Assembly: GCA_037968495.1 (NCBI GenBank)
Contig: JBBKVP010000012.1
Location: 1 to 64,000, forward strand
Length of the DNA stretch: 64,000 bases
Direction: 5' to 3'
DNA from: Aestuarierythrobacter sp037968495
Lineage (GTDB): Bacteria > Pseudomonadota > Alphaproteobacteria > Sphingomonadales > Sphingomonadaceae
The notes under the pieces are model-generated. The model was given only the letters and a program-made list of their open reading frames with translations. It did not search any database and had not been told where the DNA came from. A program made the position numbers and the translations under genes. Of the stretch, positions 43,839 to 52,743 are shown in pieces; position 1 is the first letter of the stretch, and each line of letters starts with the position of its first letter.

Positions 43839-44713
43839 AGGGCGGCCTTCCACAACCGACCCAGTTCGAAATCGATCCAGTCCTCGGCAAAGGGGTCCAG
43901 GCCTGAGCCGGGGTAGAAGCAGAATTCGCCGAATAGTGGTTTGCTGTCTACTTCGTAAAAGTCGACACGTATGAAGGAGAAGCCGCGTGCTAGATCTTCA
44001 GCTGCGGCTAGCATTGCGTTTAAGGTTTCGGGCTTTGCTGGTGATCCTTCCTGATCGGGTACAAGCTTGTTAAAATAACGGTCGTGGAGAATCCATTTGT
44101 GATCGCTCGCCCGGTCGAGATGGACCTGCACATGCGTCGCGTGGCCATCGAAAACGTATATTTTGTAATCTACCGGCAGCGTCTGACCATCGCCAACTAG
44201 GTCCTCTGCCAGCACGCCAAGTGGGACATCGCGGTAACACCATTCGTCCAGCCAGAAGCCATATGGTCCTCGCATCCAGCGGGCCGCTTGCTTGCGCAGC
44301 AGCTGCCAGCGCAATGCTGAAGGTGGGTCGCGCAGAACGACATATTGATTGCAGCCATGGCTCGATTTTACGATCATCGGCGCGGTGAACGGGTTCTTAC
44401 GTGGCAACGTGACACCGTTCCAGACGGTCGGGATCACCCATTCTTCGCCTAAAGCATGCGCCACGATGCGCTTGGAAGCCAATTTGCTCGACCGTTCAAT
44501 CATCCGCGGATCGCGGTCGTGAAGCTTTCGCAGCTGCACAAGTTCCGTGAAACGGTCGGCAGTTTTTAGGTCCGCGAACCGGCCTTGCTTGAAGCGATAC
44601 GTCGTCTGGATACGCGCCCGGGCCAGATCAATACCGCGCGCCGCGTGCTTACGAATTATCCCAGCGTCCATCAGGTCACAGCGTTCCATCGGGTATTGGC
44701 TCGTTCGAGGCAT
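43835..44713 (-). CDS. ATP-grasp domain protein (TupA-like)
   Basis: About 292 residues. An ATP-grasp-type nucleotide domain is suggested by PMIVKSSHGCNQYVVLR, PVDYKIYVFDGHATHVQVHL and the metal-site end FSFIRVDFYEVDSKPLFGEF. The TupA-like family is often linked to polysaccharide or capsule synthesis, but no such genes are nearby. Stop overlaps the proS stop by 4 nt (convergent). Start is uncertain: ATG 44713, ATG 44689 or GTG 44731. Confidence 0.75.
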   Translation of the reverse strand: MPRTSQYPMERCDLMDAGIIRKHAARGIDLARARIQTTYRFKQGRFADLKTADRFTELVQLRKLHDRDPRMIERSSKLASKRIVAHALGEEWVIPTVWNGVTLPRKNPFTAPMIVKSSHGCNQYVVLRDPPSALRWQLLRKQAARWMRGPYGFWLDEWCYRDVPLGVLAEDLVGDGQTLPVDYKIYVFDGHATHVQVHLDRASDHKWILHDRYFNKLVPDQEGSPAKPETLNAMLAAAEDLARGFSFIRVDFYEVDSKPLFGEFCFYPGSGLDPFAEDWIDFELGRLWKAAL

Positions 44714-44747
44714 TGCGACGACCCTTACCACGGCCCATATGAGCTGG

Positions 44748-47072
44748 ATGCAGAGAAAACAAACTTATCAAGGCTTGCCGTCGCGCGAGCAAATACTCGA
44801 ATTTGTCCGTGGCTCCACCACGCCTGCGGGCAAACGCGAGATCGCCAAGGCGTTTGGCGTGAAGGGGCAGGAAAAGATCAAGCTCAAAAGCCTGCTTAAG
44901 GATATGGCCGAGGAAGGTTTGATCGACGGTAATCGTAGCGCTTTTCACCGCATGGGCGGCGTGCCGAAGGTGACCGTGCTCAAGGTCGTCGAGATCGAGG
45001 ACGGCGAGGCCTATGCCATCCCCGAAACGTGGCAACCAGACGATGGAACACCGCCGCCGCGCATCCGCATCATCGAAAAGAAGAAGGGCCACACGGTCCG
45101 CAAAGGTGACCGGCTGCTGGCCCGAACTGAAGAGGTCGGGAACGGCTACCACGCATTCCCCATGAAGAAGCTGCCGCCCGTCGGCGAAGGTATGATGGGC
45201 GTTGTGGAGTTCGACGGCGCAGGCAAGCCGTGGCTAGCGCCGGTGGACAAGCGCGTTCGCCAATCCTCGCCAATTAGCGATTTGGGCGGGGCGGAGGAAG
45301 GCCAGCTGGTTCAGGCAGAACCCGCCGGTAAATCACCTCGCGCCGGGGTGAAAGTTATCGAGATATACGGCGATCCGCTGGCTCCCAAGAGCTTTAGCCT
45401 GATTGCCATTTCGAAGCACGGCATTCCCAATGTCTTCTCGCAGGAAACTTTGGACGAAGCGCAAATCGCCGCTAAATTGCCGCTTAGTGTGGAACACCGC
45501 GAAGACTTGCGACACCTTCCCATCGTCGCAATCGATCCCGCTGATGCCCGCGATCATGATGATGCCATCTATGCCAAGCCCGACGGAAACGGCGGCTTCG
45601 ATGCCGTCGTCGCAATTGCCGATGTCAGCTATTATGTGCGCCCTGGCGGCGATCTCGACCGCGAGGCCCGCAAGCGCGGCAACTCGGTTTATTTCCCTGA
45701 CCGCGTTGTGCCGATGTTGCCTGAAATTCTCAGCGCAGATGTCTGCTCGCTGGGCGAGGGCGACGATCGCGCCGCGATGGTTTGCCATCTCAAAGTATCA
45801 TCCGCCGGCAAGGTCAGCGACTTTCGCTTTACCCGCGCAATCGTGAAGATCGCAGAAGTGATGGCATACGAGGATGCGCAGGAGCGTATCGATAGCGGAA
45901 AGGCTGGCGACGAGCTCAAAAGCCTGTGGGCTTGCTGGAAAGCGCTGGCTTCGGCGCGGGCCGACCGTGATCCACTTGAACTCGACTTGCCGGAACGGCG
46001 CGTCATTCTGGACGAGCAGGGCAAGATTACCGAAATTGCCGTTCGCGAAAGGCTCGACGCGCACCGCGTGGTCGAAGACTTCATGATCTCCGCGAACGTC
46101 GCCGCGGCAAAGGCGCTTGAAAGCAAGAAAGCGCCCGTTGTCTACCGCGTGCATGAAACGCCGAGCCGCGAAAAGCTGATAGCGTTGAAGGAGTTTCTCG
46201 CAACCTCAGGCAAAAGCCTCGCATTGGGTCAGGTCGTGACGCCGAGCTTGTTCAACCGGATGCTGAAGGATGTCACTGACGAGACAGAAAAAGCACTGGT
46301 GATGGAAGCGGTTCTGCGCACCCAAACGCAGGCCTATTATGGCCCCGCTAACGAGGGGCACTTCGGTCTGGCGCTCGGTAGCTACGCGCATTTCACCTCG
46401 CCGATCCGCCGTTATGCCGATCTGTTGGTACACCGCGCGCTGGTGGACACATTCGCGCTTGAACAGCCAAAGCCAAAGACGAAGCTGCCCGCATTGTCGG
46501 GCCTTTCGGATAAGGATCGCGATGATCTCGGCGCGATTAGCGAAGCGATCAGCAAAACCGAGCGCCGCGCAATGGAGGCGGAGCGCGACACAATCGACCG
46601 CTATGTCGCTGCGTGGCTGTCTGCCCGTGTAGGCGAGGATTTCGACACACGTATTACCGGCGTCCAGAGTTTTGGCTTCTTTGCCACGATCATCGGACTT
46701 GGCGGCGACGGTCTGGTCCCTGTTTCGACGTTGGGAAGCGACTATTTCCGCTATGAAGAAGCCGCACAAGCACTTGTGGGCGAGCGTAGCGGTGAGGCCT
46801 ACAAGGCTGGCGACCGGGTAAAGCTGCGCCTTGCCGAAGCAAACCCGCTTACTGGTGCCCTGAAGTTCTCTATTTTGGATGGCGACGGCAATGCAGTCGA
46901 AAGCCGCGGCGGCAGACCTTCAGAGCGGCAACCGGGCAGCAAGGGCCCAAGCAAAGGTAAAGGCGGAAAGCACGCCCGCGCTAAACAGCGCCACGAAACC
47001 GGCCCGCGTGGCCGCCCGGGCAATATCCGCCATCAAGGGCGGAACAAGGGCAATAAGGGTAAGAAGAAGTAA
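44748..47072 (+). CDS. rnr: ribonuclease R
   Basis: About 774 residues from ATG 44748; ATG 44739 is 9 nt earlier. A winged-helix N-terminus (LPSREQILEFVRGSTTPAGK) and cold-shock domains precede the RNB catalytic domain with the metal-site Asp cluster IVAIDPADARDHDDAIYA. HFTSPIRRYADLLVHRAL and the C-terminal S1 domain (ITGVQSFGFFATIIGLGGDG) follow. The basic Lys/Arg/Gly tail is typical. It is a highly processive 3'-5' exoribonuclease. The two gene starts near 44.7 kb are divergent. Confidence 0.95.
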   Translation: MQRKQTYQGLPSREQILEFVRGSTTPAGKREIAKAFGVKGQEKIKLKSLLKDMAEEGLIDGNRSAFHRMGGVPKVTVLKVVEIEDGEAYAIPETWQPDDGTPPPRIRIIEKKKGHTVRKGDRLLARTEEVGNGYHAFPMKKLPPVGEGMMGVVEFDGAGKPWLAPVDKRVRQSSPISDLGGAEEGQLVQAEPAGKSPRAGVKVIEIYGDPLAPKSFSLIAISKHGIPNVFSQETLDEAQIAAKLPLSVEHREDLRHLPIVAIDPADARDHDDAIYAKPDGNGGFDAVVAIADVSYYVRPGGDLDREARKRGNSVYFPDRVVPMLPEILSADVCSLGEGDDRAAMVCHLKVSSAGKVSDFRFTRAIVKIAEVMAYEDAQERIDSGKAGDELKSLWACWKALASARADRDPLELDLPERRVILDEQGKITEIAVRERLDAHRVVEDFMISANVAAAKALESKKAPVVYRVHETPSREKLIALKEFLATSGKSLALGQVVTPSLFNRMLKDVTDETEKALVMEAVLRTQTQAYYGPANEGHFGLALGSYAHFTSPIRRYADLLVHRALVDTFALEQPKPKTKLPALSGLSDKDRDDLGAISEAISKTERRAMEAERDTIDRYVAAWLSARVGEDFDTRITGVQSFGFFATIIGLGGDGLVPVSTLGSDYFRYEEAAQALVGERSGEAYKAGDRVKLRLAEANPLTGALKFSILDGDGNAVESRGGRPSERQPGSKGPSKGKGGKHARAKQRHETGPRGRPGNIRHQGRNKGNKGKKK

Positions 47073-47074
47073 GC

Positions 47075-47542
47075 CTACGCGTTGTCGGGAACGGAAAGCC
47101 GGTCGACATCCTCGTCACTCAGCGCGCCGGGCACGATAAATAGTGGACATTGCAAGCGGCCCGATGCGGCGGAGAAGTGGTTGACGAGCGGACCGGGGTT
47201 CGCTTCGCCCGCCGCGCCTAGAACCAATGCGGCGACTTCGGGATGTTCCTCCAGATATTCCCCGATTACTTCCTGGCCCGTGCCCACCCGCACGGCGATT
47301 GTGGGCATCTTGCCGCTCTCATCAAACAGATTGCCCGCCGCGCCCATCGCCATTGCTTCGGCACGGTCGCGTGCCTCTTGCTCGATGGTGGCTTGTACTC
47401 CGCCAAATGCATTGAAATTTTGCGGGGTGACCAAAGCCAGGATGTGCACAGTCCCATTTGCCGCCGCCGCGCGGCGCGACGCAAAGCGCAATGCCTTCGC
47501 GGCTTCCTCGGATTCGTCCATGGCAACCAGATAAACGCGCAT
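47075..47542 (-). CDS. universal stress protein (UspA family)
   Basis: 155 residues, single Usp domain. N-terminal VYLVAMDESEEAAKALRFAS and the ATP-site-like GAAGEANPGPLVNHFSA then CPLFIVPG. The nucleotide motif G-2x-G-9x-G(S/T) is only approximate. It is convergent with rnr, with 2 nt between the stops. Stress role inferred from family. Confidence 0.85.
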   Translation of the reverse strand: MRVYLVAMDESEEAAKALRFASRRAAAANGTVHILALVTPQNFNAFGGVQATIEQEARDRAEAMAMGAAGNLFDESGKMPTIAVRVGTGQEVIGEYLEEHPEVAALVLGAAGEANPGPLVNHFSAASGRLQCPLFIVPGALSDEDVDRLSVPDNA

Positions 47543-47669
47543 TTGGAAATTCTCCCCTACCGACCAATATCTGTTGAAAACGTATTCAGTGCAAGAACCT
47601 TGCCCTAGCAGCGCAAATTGGCCAACAGGTCAGAACCATATTCGACGTTACGGAAAGCCTGCCCGAAAC

Positions 47670-48971
47670 ATGCCGATTTCTATTCAGATGCCCGCCCTTT
47701 CCCCCACGATGGAGGAGGGCACCTTGTCCAAATGGCTGGTGAAGGAAGGCGATACTGTCTCCGCCGGCGATATCATGGCGGAAATTGAAACCGATAAAGC
47801 GACGATGGAATTCGAAGCTGTCGACGAAGGCGTAATCGCAAAAATTTCAGTAGCAGAAGGAACCGAAGGCGTTGCCGTCGGCACCGTGATTGCGACACTG
47901 GCCGAAGAGGGCGAGGACGTTTCAGAAGCTGCGGCTTCGGGCGGCGAGACGCCAGCTCCGGCTCCTGTACCTCAAGAAGAAGCGGCGGTCGAAGAACCTG
48001 CTCCAGCACCTGCTGACACGCCAGCGCCTTTACCTGCTCCCGCTGCTTCGACAGCTTCATCGGGCGACCGGATTGTCGCATCTCCGTTGGCTAAGCGCAT
48101 TGCTGCAGAGCGCGGTATAGATTTGGCTTCCATCAAGGGCAGCGGCCCGAGTGGGCGGATCGTGAAGGCTGATGTTGAAGGCGCCAAAGCCGGAGCGGCT
48201 GCACCGCCAGCGGCACCCGCCGCCGCGGCAGAACAGGCACCAGCGCCAGCTGCGTCTGCCCCGAAAATTCCAGATTTCGGCATTCCTTTCGAAGCCGAGA
48301 AGCTCAACAATATCCGCAAAACGATTGCGCGCCGCCTGACGGAAGCGAAGCAGACGATCCCGCACATTTACCTCACGGTAGATGTTCAGCTCGATAAATT
48401 GCTCAAGCTACGCGGCGAACTCAACGCCGCCCTAGAACCGCAAGGCATCAAGCTGTCGGTCAATGACTTGCTTATCAAGGCGCTGGCAAAGGCACTGGTC
48501 CAAGTGCCCAAATGCAACGTCAGCTTCGCGGGCGACGAACTGCGTAAATACAGCCGCGCCGATATTTCTGTAGCAGTCGCCGCGCCTTCGGGCCTGATCA
48601 CACCGATCATCGTTGATGCTGGCAGCAAGTCGATGTCAGCCATTTCGACCGAGATGAAAGAACTCGCTGGTAAGGCCCGCGACGGCAAACTGCAGCCGCA
48701 CGAATATCAGGGCGGCACCGCCAGCCTTAGTAATCTGGGCATGTTTGGCATCAAGCAATTCGACGCGGTTATCAATCCGCCGCAAGCCATGATTCTGGCC
48801 GTCGGCGCGGGCGAGAAGAGGCCCTATGTCGTGGACGGTGCGCCAGATGTCGCCACGGTGATGAGTGCTACAGGCAGCTTCGACCATCGCGCCATTGACG
48901 GCGCTGATGGTGCGGAACTGATGAAGGTGTTCAAGAAACTGGTTGAGGCACCGCTGGGACTGGTGGCTTAG
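47670..48971 (+). CDS. pdhC: pyruvate dehydrogenase E2 (dihydrolipoamide acetyltransferase)
   Basis: 433 residues from ATG 47670: one lipoyl domain (lipoyl Lys at about residue 43 in EIETDKATMEF), Ala/Pro-rich linker, a peripheral-subunit binding domain (ASPLAKRIAAERGIDLASIK), a second linker, then the catalytic acyltransferase domain with the active-site DHRAIDGADGAEL. The E1 genes are not in the window. The E3 gene lies about 670 nt downstream, beyond two small genes, so the operon supplies the rest of the complex. Confidence 0.96.
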   Translation: MPISIQMPALSPTMEEGTLSKWLVKEGDTVSAGDIMAEIETDKATMEFEAVDEGVIAKISVAEGTEGVAVGTVIATLAEEGEDVSEAAASGGETPAPAPVPQEEAAVEEPAPAPADTPAPLPAPAASTASSGDRIVASPLAKRIAAERGIDLASIKGSGPSGRIVKADVEGAKAGAAAPPAAPAAAAEQAPAPAASAPKIPDFGIPFEAEKLNNIRKTIARRLTEAKQTIPHIYLTVDVQLDKLLKLRGELNAALEPQGIKLSVNDLLIKALAKALVQVPKCNVSFAGDELRKYSRADISVAVAAPSGLITPIIVDAGSKSMSAISTEMKELAGKARDGKLQPHEYQGGTASLSNLGMFGIKQFDAVINPPQAMILAVGAGEKRPYVVDGAPDVATVMSATGSFDHRAIDGADGAELMKVFKKLVEAPLGLVA

Positions 48972-48974
48972 TCC

Positions 48975-49235
48975 ATGCCAGCTTCGGTTGGACTTGCAGG
49001 TGACGGTGATGAAGTCGCGGCGATAGAAGAGGCTTTCGCTCGGTTCGGAGTTCCTGTTTCGATAGACGGGGCAGGCAACTGGATTACCGTCGGCGATGTA
49101 TGGTCCAGCTTACTTCGCATTAAACCATTAGTGATAAAACAACCGAATGCCTTCCAACGATTTTGTGCCTCGCTCTGCGATGAAACCGGAGTTGACCCTA
49201 CCGGAATTAATGAGAGTTCAAGGCTTTTGATATGA
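48975..49235 (+). CDS. 86-residue protein of unknown function
   Basis: ATG 48975 lies 3 nt after the pdhC stop, and the stop overlaps the thioesterase ATG by 4 nt, a pattern that supports real translation. There is no signal peptide and no domain I recognise; the middle (NWITVGDVWSSLLRIKPL) is amphipathic. A regulatory or assembly role with the PDH genes is possible but not shown. Confidence 0.6.
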   Translation: MPASVGLAGDGDEVAAIEEAFARFGVPVSIDGAGNWITVGDVWSSLLRIKPLVIKQPNAFQRFCASLCDETGVDPTGINESSRLLI

Positions 49236-49639
49236 CTGACACCCAACCTCTAATTCGCGTCACCGCGATGCCATCTGACACCAACCCCTATGGCGGCGTG
49301 TTCGGCGGATGGCTGATGGCTCAAATGGCGCTTGGCGCAGGCGCGCTCGCTTCTCGGCGGGGGCGGGGCAAGGCTGTGGTGGTAAGCGCAACCGACTTCG
49401 GCTTTCCCGGCGTGATGGCGGTGGGCGACGAACTCTCGGTCTATTGCGATATCGCGCACACCGGCAACACATCGCTGACTATCGCTGCCGAAGCGATCGC
49501 TCGCGAACGCAATGGCGAAGCGACCACCATGGTGGCTCGCGGAACTTTCAAATTCGTGCTGCTCGACGATACCGACCGCCCGCGTCCCGTGGGTGATGCG
49601 CATGCAGAGCCAGCGCTAACAGCAAATGATGCGGAGTAA
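49232..49639 (+). CDS. hotdog-fold acyl-CoA thioesterase (YciA-like)
   Basis: 135 residues. NPYGGVFGGWLMAQMALGAG gives the helix with the Asn/Gly pattern of hotdog thioesterases, then VVSATDFGFPGVMAVGDEL and TTMVARGTFKFV. The family hydrolyses acyl-CoA; the substrate is not known. Translationally coupled to the preceding gene and just before lpd. Confidence 0.85.
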   Translation: MTDTQPLIRVTAMPSDTNPYGGVFGGWLMAQMALGAGALASRRGRGKAVVVSATDFGFPGVMAVGDELSVYCDIAHTGNTSLTIAAEAIARERNGEATTMVARGTFKFVLLDDTDRPRPVGDAHAEPALTANDAE

Positions 49640-49642
49640 GTA

Positions 49643-51055
49643 ATGTCCGACCAATATGATCTCGTTGTTCTTGGTTCCGGCCCCGGAGGCTATGTCGCAG
49701 CAATTCGCGGTGCCCAGCTGGGCTTGAAGGTTGCGATTGTAGAGCGTGAGCTGCTCGGGGGTATTTGCCTCAACTGGGGCTGCATTCCGACAAAGGCGCT
49801 GCTGCGCTCGGCGGAAATCTTTCATTATATGCAGAATGCCAAGGACTATGGCCTCGCGGCGAAGGATATCACTGCTGACCTGGACGCAGTGGTAAAGCGT
49901 TCACGCGGGGTATCCAAACAGCTCAATCAGGGCATCGGGCACTTGATGAAGAAGAACAAAATCGCCGTGCATATGGGCGAGGGCAAGCTGACCGGTCCCG
50001 GCAAGTTGGTAGTCAAAGGCGAGAAGGGCACCGATACGCTCACCGCCAAGCATATCATCGTTTCCACCGGCGCAAGGGCGCGCGATCTGCCGTTTGCTCC
50101 GGCTGACGGCAAACGCATCTGGACCTACCGCCACGCCATGACTCCGACCGAAATGCCAACCAAGCTGTTGGTTATCGGGTCAGGCGCCATCGGGATCGAG
50201 TTCGCAAGCTTCTATAACGACATGGGCGCAGACGTTACCGTCGTTGAAATGCTCGACCGGCTGGTTCCTGTGGAAGACGCGGAGGTGTCAGCCTTCCTAG
50301 AAAAATCGCTGAAGAAGCAGGGCATGAATATCATGACCAGCACCGGCCTCGAAGATCTAAAAGTCGGCGCAAACGGTGTGACTGCGAAAATCAAAGGTAA
50401 AGACGGGAAGGTGACGTCCGGCGAATATAGCCACGTGATCGTCGCCATTGGCATCCAGCCCAATACCGAAAGCATCGGGCTGGAAGACCAAGGCGTCAAA
50501 ATGGACCGCGGCTTCATCCAGATCGACGACTTCGGCCGTACCGGAACCCAAGGGCTATGGGCAATCGGCGATTGCGTGCCCGGCCCGTGGCTCGCTCATA
50601 AGGCCAGCCATGAAGGCGTAACGGCAGCAGAGGCAATCGCTCAGGAACTGGGTAACAAGGACGCCCATCCGCACGCCATGGATCGAAATAACATTCCGGG
50701 TTGCACCTATTGTCACCCGCAAATTGCCAGCGTCGGCCTGACTGAAGCGAAGGCGAAAGAAGCGGGTTACGAGCTTAAAGTCGGCAACTTCCCCTTCATT
50801 GGTAACGGCAAGGCCATCGCGCTGGGCGAGGTGGAAGGCTTCATCAAAACCGTCTTCGACGCAAAAAATGGCGAGCTGCTGGGCGCGCATATGATCGGCG
50901 CGGAAGTAACCGAACTGATCCAGGGCTACACCGTCGGCAAGACGCTGGAGACGACAGAAGCAGAGCTAATGCAGACGATCTTCCCTCATCCCACGCTCAG
51001 CGAAATGATGCATGAAAGCGTGCTGGGTGCTTACGGCAAGGCGCTGCATATCTGA
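49643..51055 (+). CDS. lpdA: dihydrolipoyl dehydrogenase (E3)
   Basis: 470 residues. FAD-binding VVLGSGPGGYVAAIRGAQL, the redox-active disulfide GGICLNWGCIPTKALL, NAD-binding LLVIGSGAIGIEFASFYNDM, GLWAIGDCVPGPWLAH and the C-terminal His-Glu of IFPHPTLSEMMHESV. It reoxidises the E2 lipoyl group and is 3 nt after the thioesterase. Confidence 0.96.
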   Translation: MSDQYDLVVLGSGPGGYVAAIRGAQLGLKVAIVERELLGGICLNWGCIPTKALLRSAEIFHYMQNAKDYGLAAKDITADLDAVVKRSRGVSKQLNQGIGHLMKKNKIAVHMGEGKLTGPGKLVVKGEKGTDTLTAKHIIVSTGARARDLPFAPADGKRIWTYRHAMTPTEMPTKLLVIGSGAIGIEFASFYNDMGADVTVVEMLDRLVPVEDAEVSAFLEKSLKKQGMNIMTSTGLEDLKVGANGVTAKIKGKDGKVTSGEYSHVIVAIGIQPNTESIGLEDQGVKMDRGFIQIDDFGRTGTQGLWAIGDCVPGPWLAHKASHEGVTAAEAIAQELGNKDAHPHAMDRNNIPGCTYCHPQIASVGLTEAKAKEAGYELKVGNFPFIGNGKAIALGEVEGFIKTVFDAKNGELLGAHMIGAEVTELIQGYTVGKTLETTEAELMQTIFPHPTLSEMMHESVLGAYGKALHI

Positions 51056-51134
51056 GCGAATGGCATCGCGCCTATCTTCGACCCTTAAAGGTGGGTGACA
51101 AGTCGCAAATTCATCGCTAGCGGCATCTCCGCGC

Positions 51135-51224
51135 GGACAGGTGGCAGAGTGGTCGAATGCACTGGTCTTGAAAACCAGCGTGGGTGCAAATCCACCGTGG
51201 GTTCGAATCCCACCCTGTCTGCCA
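51135..51224 (+). tRNA. tRNA-Ser (anticodon TGA)
   Basis: A 90-nt tRNA with GGACAGG/CCTGTCT acceptor stem (first pair G-U), D arm, anticodon stem CTGGT/ACCAG around CTTGAAA with anticodon TGA at 51169-51171, a long class II variable arm, T arm GTGGG TTCGAAT CCCAC and encoded CCA at 51222-51224. Long variable arm confirms serine. Confidence 0.95.
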
Positions 51225-51370
51225 CAAGGATATTTGAACATCGTGACTTTTCTGCATCACCTGAGATGTGTTTTTTCGTCGTGCGCTAAGCAGGTTGAAT
51301 TTCGTAAGAAATAATGTTTATGTGATGCTTGAACCGGATAAAGCCGGACATATGAATTAAAGGGACACTT

Positions 51371-51595
51371 ATGAAACTTCGTAATTTTGCAACTGCAGCA
51401 GCGGCTCTTAGCCTTGTTGCAGCACCAATTTCCGCTCAAGAGCGCGCTGCCGCTCCTGCCAAAGAAACAAGCGAAATGGCTGGCGCACCTAGTGCGTTCA
51501 TCGTTCTCGCAGGTATTGCTGCCATCATCGCTGGTGTCATCTTGATCGGTGACAGTGATGGCAAAGGTCGTGAAGATCAGCCTACAAGCCCGTAA
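51371..51595 (+). CDS. small membrane protein with signal peptide
   Basis: 74 residues. An N-terminal signal (MKLRNFATAAAALSLVAAPI, cleavage near SAQ), a short polar region and a C-terminal hydrophobic helix (AFIVLAGIAAIIAGVILIG) ending in a polar tail. Preceded by a ribosome site (AAAGGGACACTT) and followed by a strong terminator, so it is its own transcription unit. No known family recognised. Confidence 0.7.
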   Translation: MKLRNFATAAAALSLVAAPISAQERAAAPAKETSEMAGAPSAFIVLAGIAAIIAGVILIGDSDGKGREDQPTSP

Positions 51596-51618
51596 GCTTG
51601 ATTGGTATATCATTGAAA

Positions 51619-51646
51619 GGCCCCGCTTCGGTGGGGTCTTTTTTTT
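51619..51646 (+). terminator. Rho-independent terminator
   Basis: GGCCCCGC and GTGGGGTC pair around a TTCG tetraloop, followed by eight T. It lies 23 nt after the 74-residue gene and so ends its transcript, which also argues against the upstream in-frame extension of the next gene. Confidence 0.9.
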
Positions 51647-51723
51647 GCCTGTTGGGCACGACAGTTTGGCAAATCGCCACTACAGTCATTTTCCAGACAT
51701 CTAAACTGTGCGAGATGCACGGT

Positions 51724-52743
51724 ATGAAAGCTCTCGACCGTATATTCGCCTTTGCTATTGCTGCTGTACTGACCATTCCGGTCGGGGCTTCCGCGCAAGA
51801 CATATCCTTTGGCGCCTATCTAGAAACGCTCAAACAGCAGGCGCGTACGGAAGGTGTTAGCGAGAGCACTATCAGCCGGATGACCTACGATCTCACCCCG
51901 AATCCGCGTGTGATCGAACTTGATCGCGGTCAGCCTGGTACCCCCACCAGTCGCGGTTTTCCTCGCTTGCAGCCGTATCTTGACCGCCATGTGGATTCCG
52001 CGCGCATCCGCGGCGGGCGCAATGCATATGCCTCGACCCGCAGCACCAGCCGCCTTCTCGAATCCGAATATGGCGTTCCGGCAGAAATCATGATCGCAAT
52101 TTGGGGGCATGAGACGAATTACGGTAGCTATACTGGCGACTTCGACCTCTCCCGTTCGCTGGCAACACTCGCTTGGGAAGGCCGCCGGCGTGAGCTTTTT
52201 TCCCGTGAATTCATCGATTTGCTGAAGGTTGCTGACAAGGGCGTCAATCGTTCGACACTCAAAGGAAGCTGGGCAGGAGCTTTCGGCAATCCGCAATTCC
52301 TGCCGAGCGTCTATTTGCGTCTTGCTGCAGATGGTGATGGCGATGGTGACCGCGACATCTGGAACAGCCGTGAGGATACGCTCGCTTCGATTGCCAATTA
52401 TTTCCGCGACGCAGGGTGGCGGCAGGGTCAGCCATGGGGTGTCCGAGCATCAATTCCGGCCTCGCTTAACCGTGAATCGATCAAGAATCGGACAGTCTCT
52501 CCAGTTTGTTCGCGTGTCCATGAACGCCACAGCCAATGGAAAACCGTTGCTGAGTGGCGCGAATTGGGTGTTCGGCCACAAAAATACCTTCCTGATAACA
52601 CTATGGTTTCTCTGTTTGAACCTGATGGTGTTAACGAACCCGCATGGCTCTTAACCGGAAATTACAGGGTTATCCTCGAATATAACTGCTCAAACTACTA
52701 CGCCATGAGTGTTGGGTTATTAGCAGATGAAATTAAACGGTAA
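51724..52743 (+). CDS. lytic murein transglycosylase (MltB family)
   Basis: About 339 residues from ATG 51724; ATG 51715 is also in frame. Signal peptide (MKALDRIFAFAIAAVLTIPV, cleavage near SAQ), then SLT2/MltB-type domain with the catalytic Glu in IWGHETNYGSYTG and SWAGAFGNPQFLPSVYLRLA. Cleaves peptidoglycan in the periplasm. The stop overlaps the next gene by 17 nt; an open frame extends to 51598 but crosses a terminator. Confidence 0.9.
   Translation: MKALDRIFAFAIAAVLTIPVGASAQDISFGAYLETLKQQARTEGVSESTISRMTYDLTPNPRVIELDRGQPGTPTSRGFPRLQPYLDRHVDSARIRGGRNAYASTRSTSRLLESEYGVPAEIMIAIWGHETNYGSYTGDFDLSRSLATLAWEGRRRELFSREFIDLLKVADKGVNRSTLKGSWAGAFGNPQFLPSVYLRLAADGDGDGDRDIWNSREDTLASIANYFRDAGWRQGQPWGVRASIPASLNRESIKNRTVSPVCSRVHERHSQWKTVAEWRELGVRPQKYLPDNTMVSLFEPDGVNEPAWLLTGNYRVILEYNCSNYYAMSVGLLADEIKR

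Noticed and set aside
51121..51300. tRNA-Ser as a prophage or island attachment site
   Set aside because: No integrase, direct repeat of the tRNA 3' end or foreign gene block follows within the window.
51598..51723. In-frame extension of the MltB-family gene to 51598
   Set aside because: It crosses a strong terminator and lies before the signal peptide.
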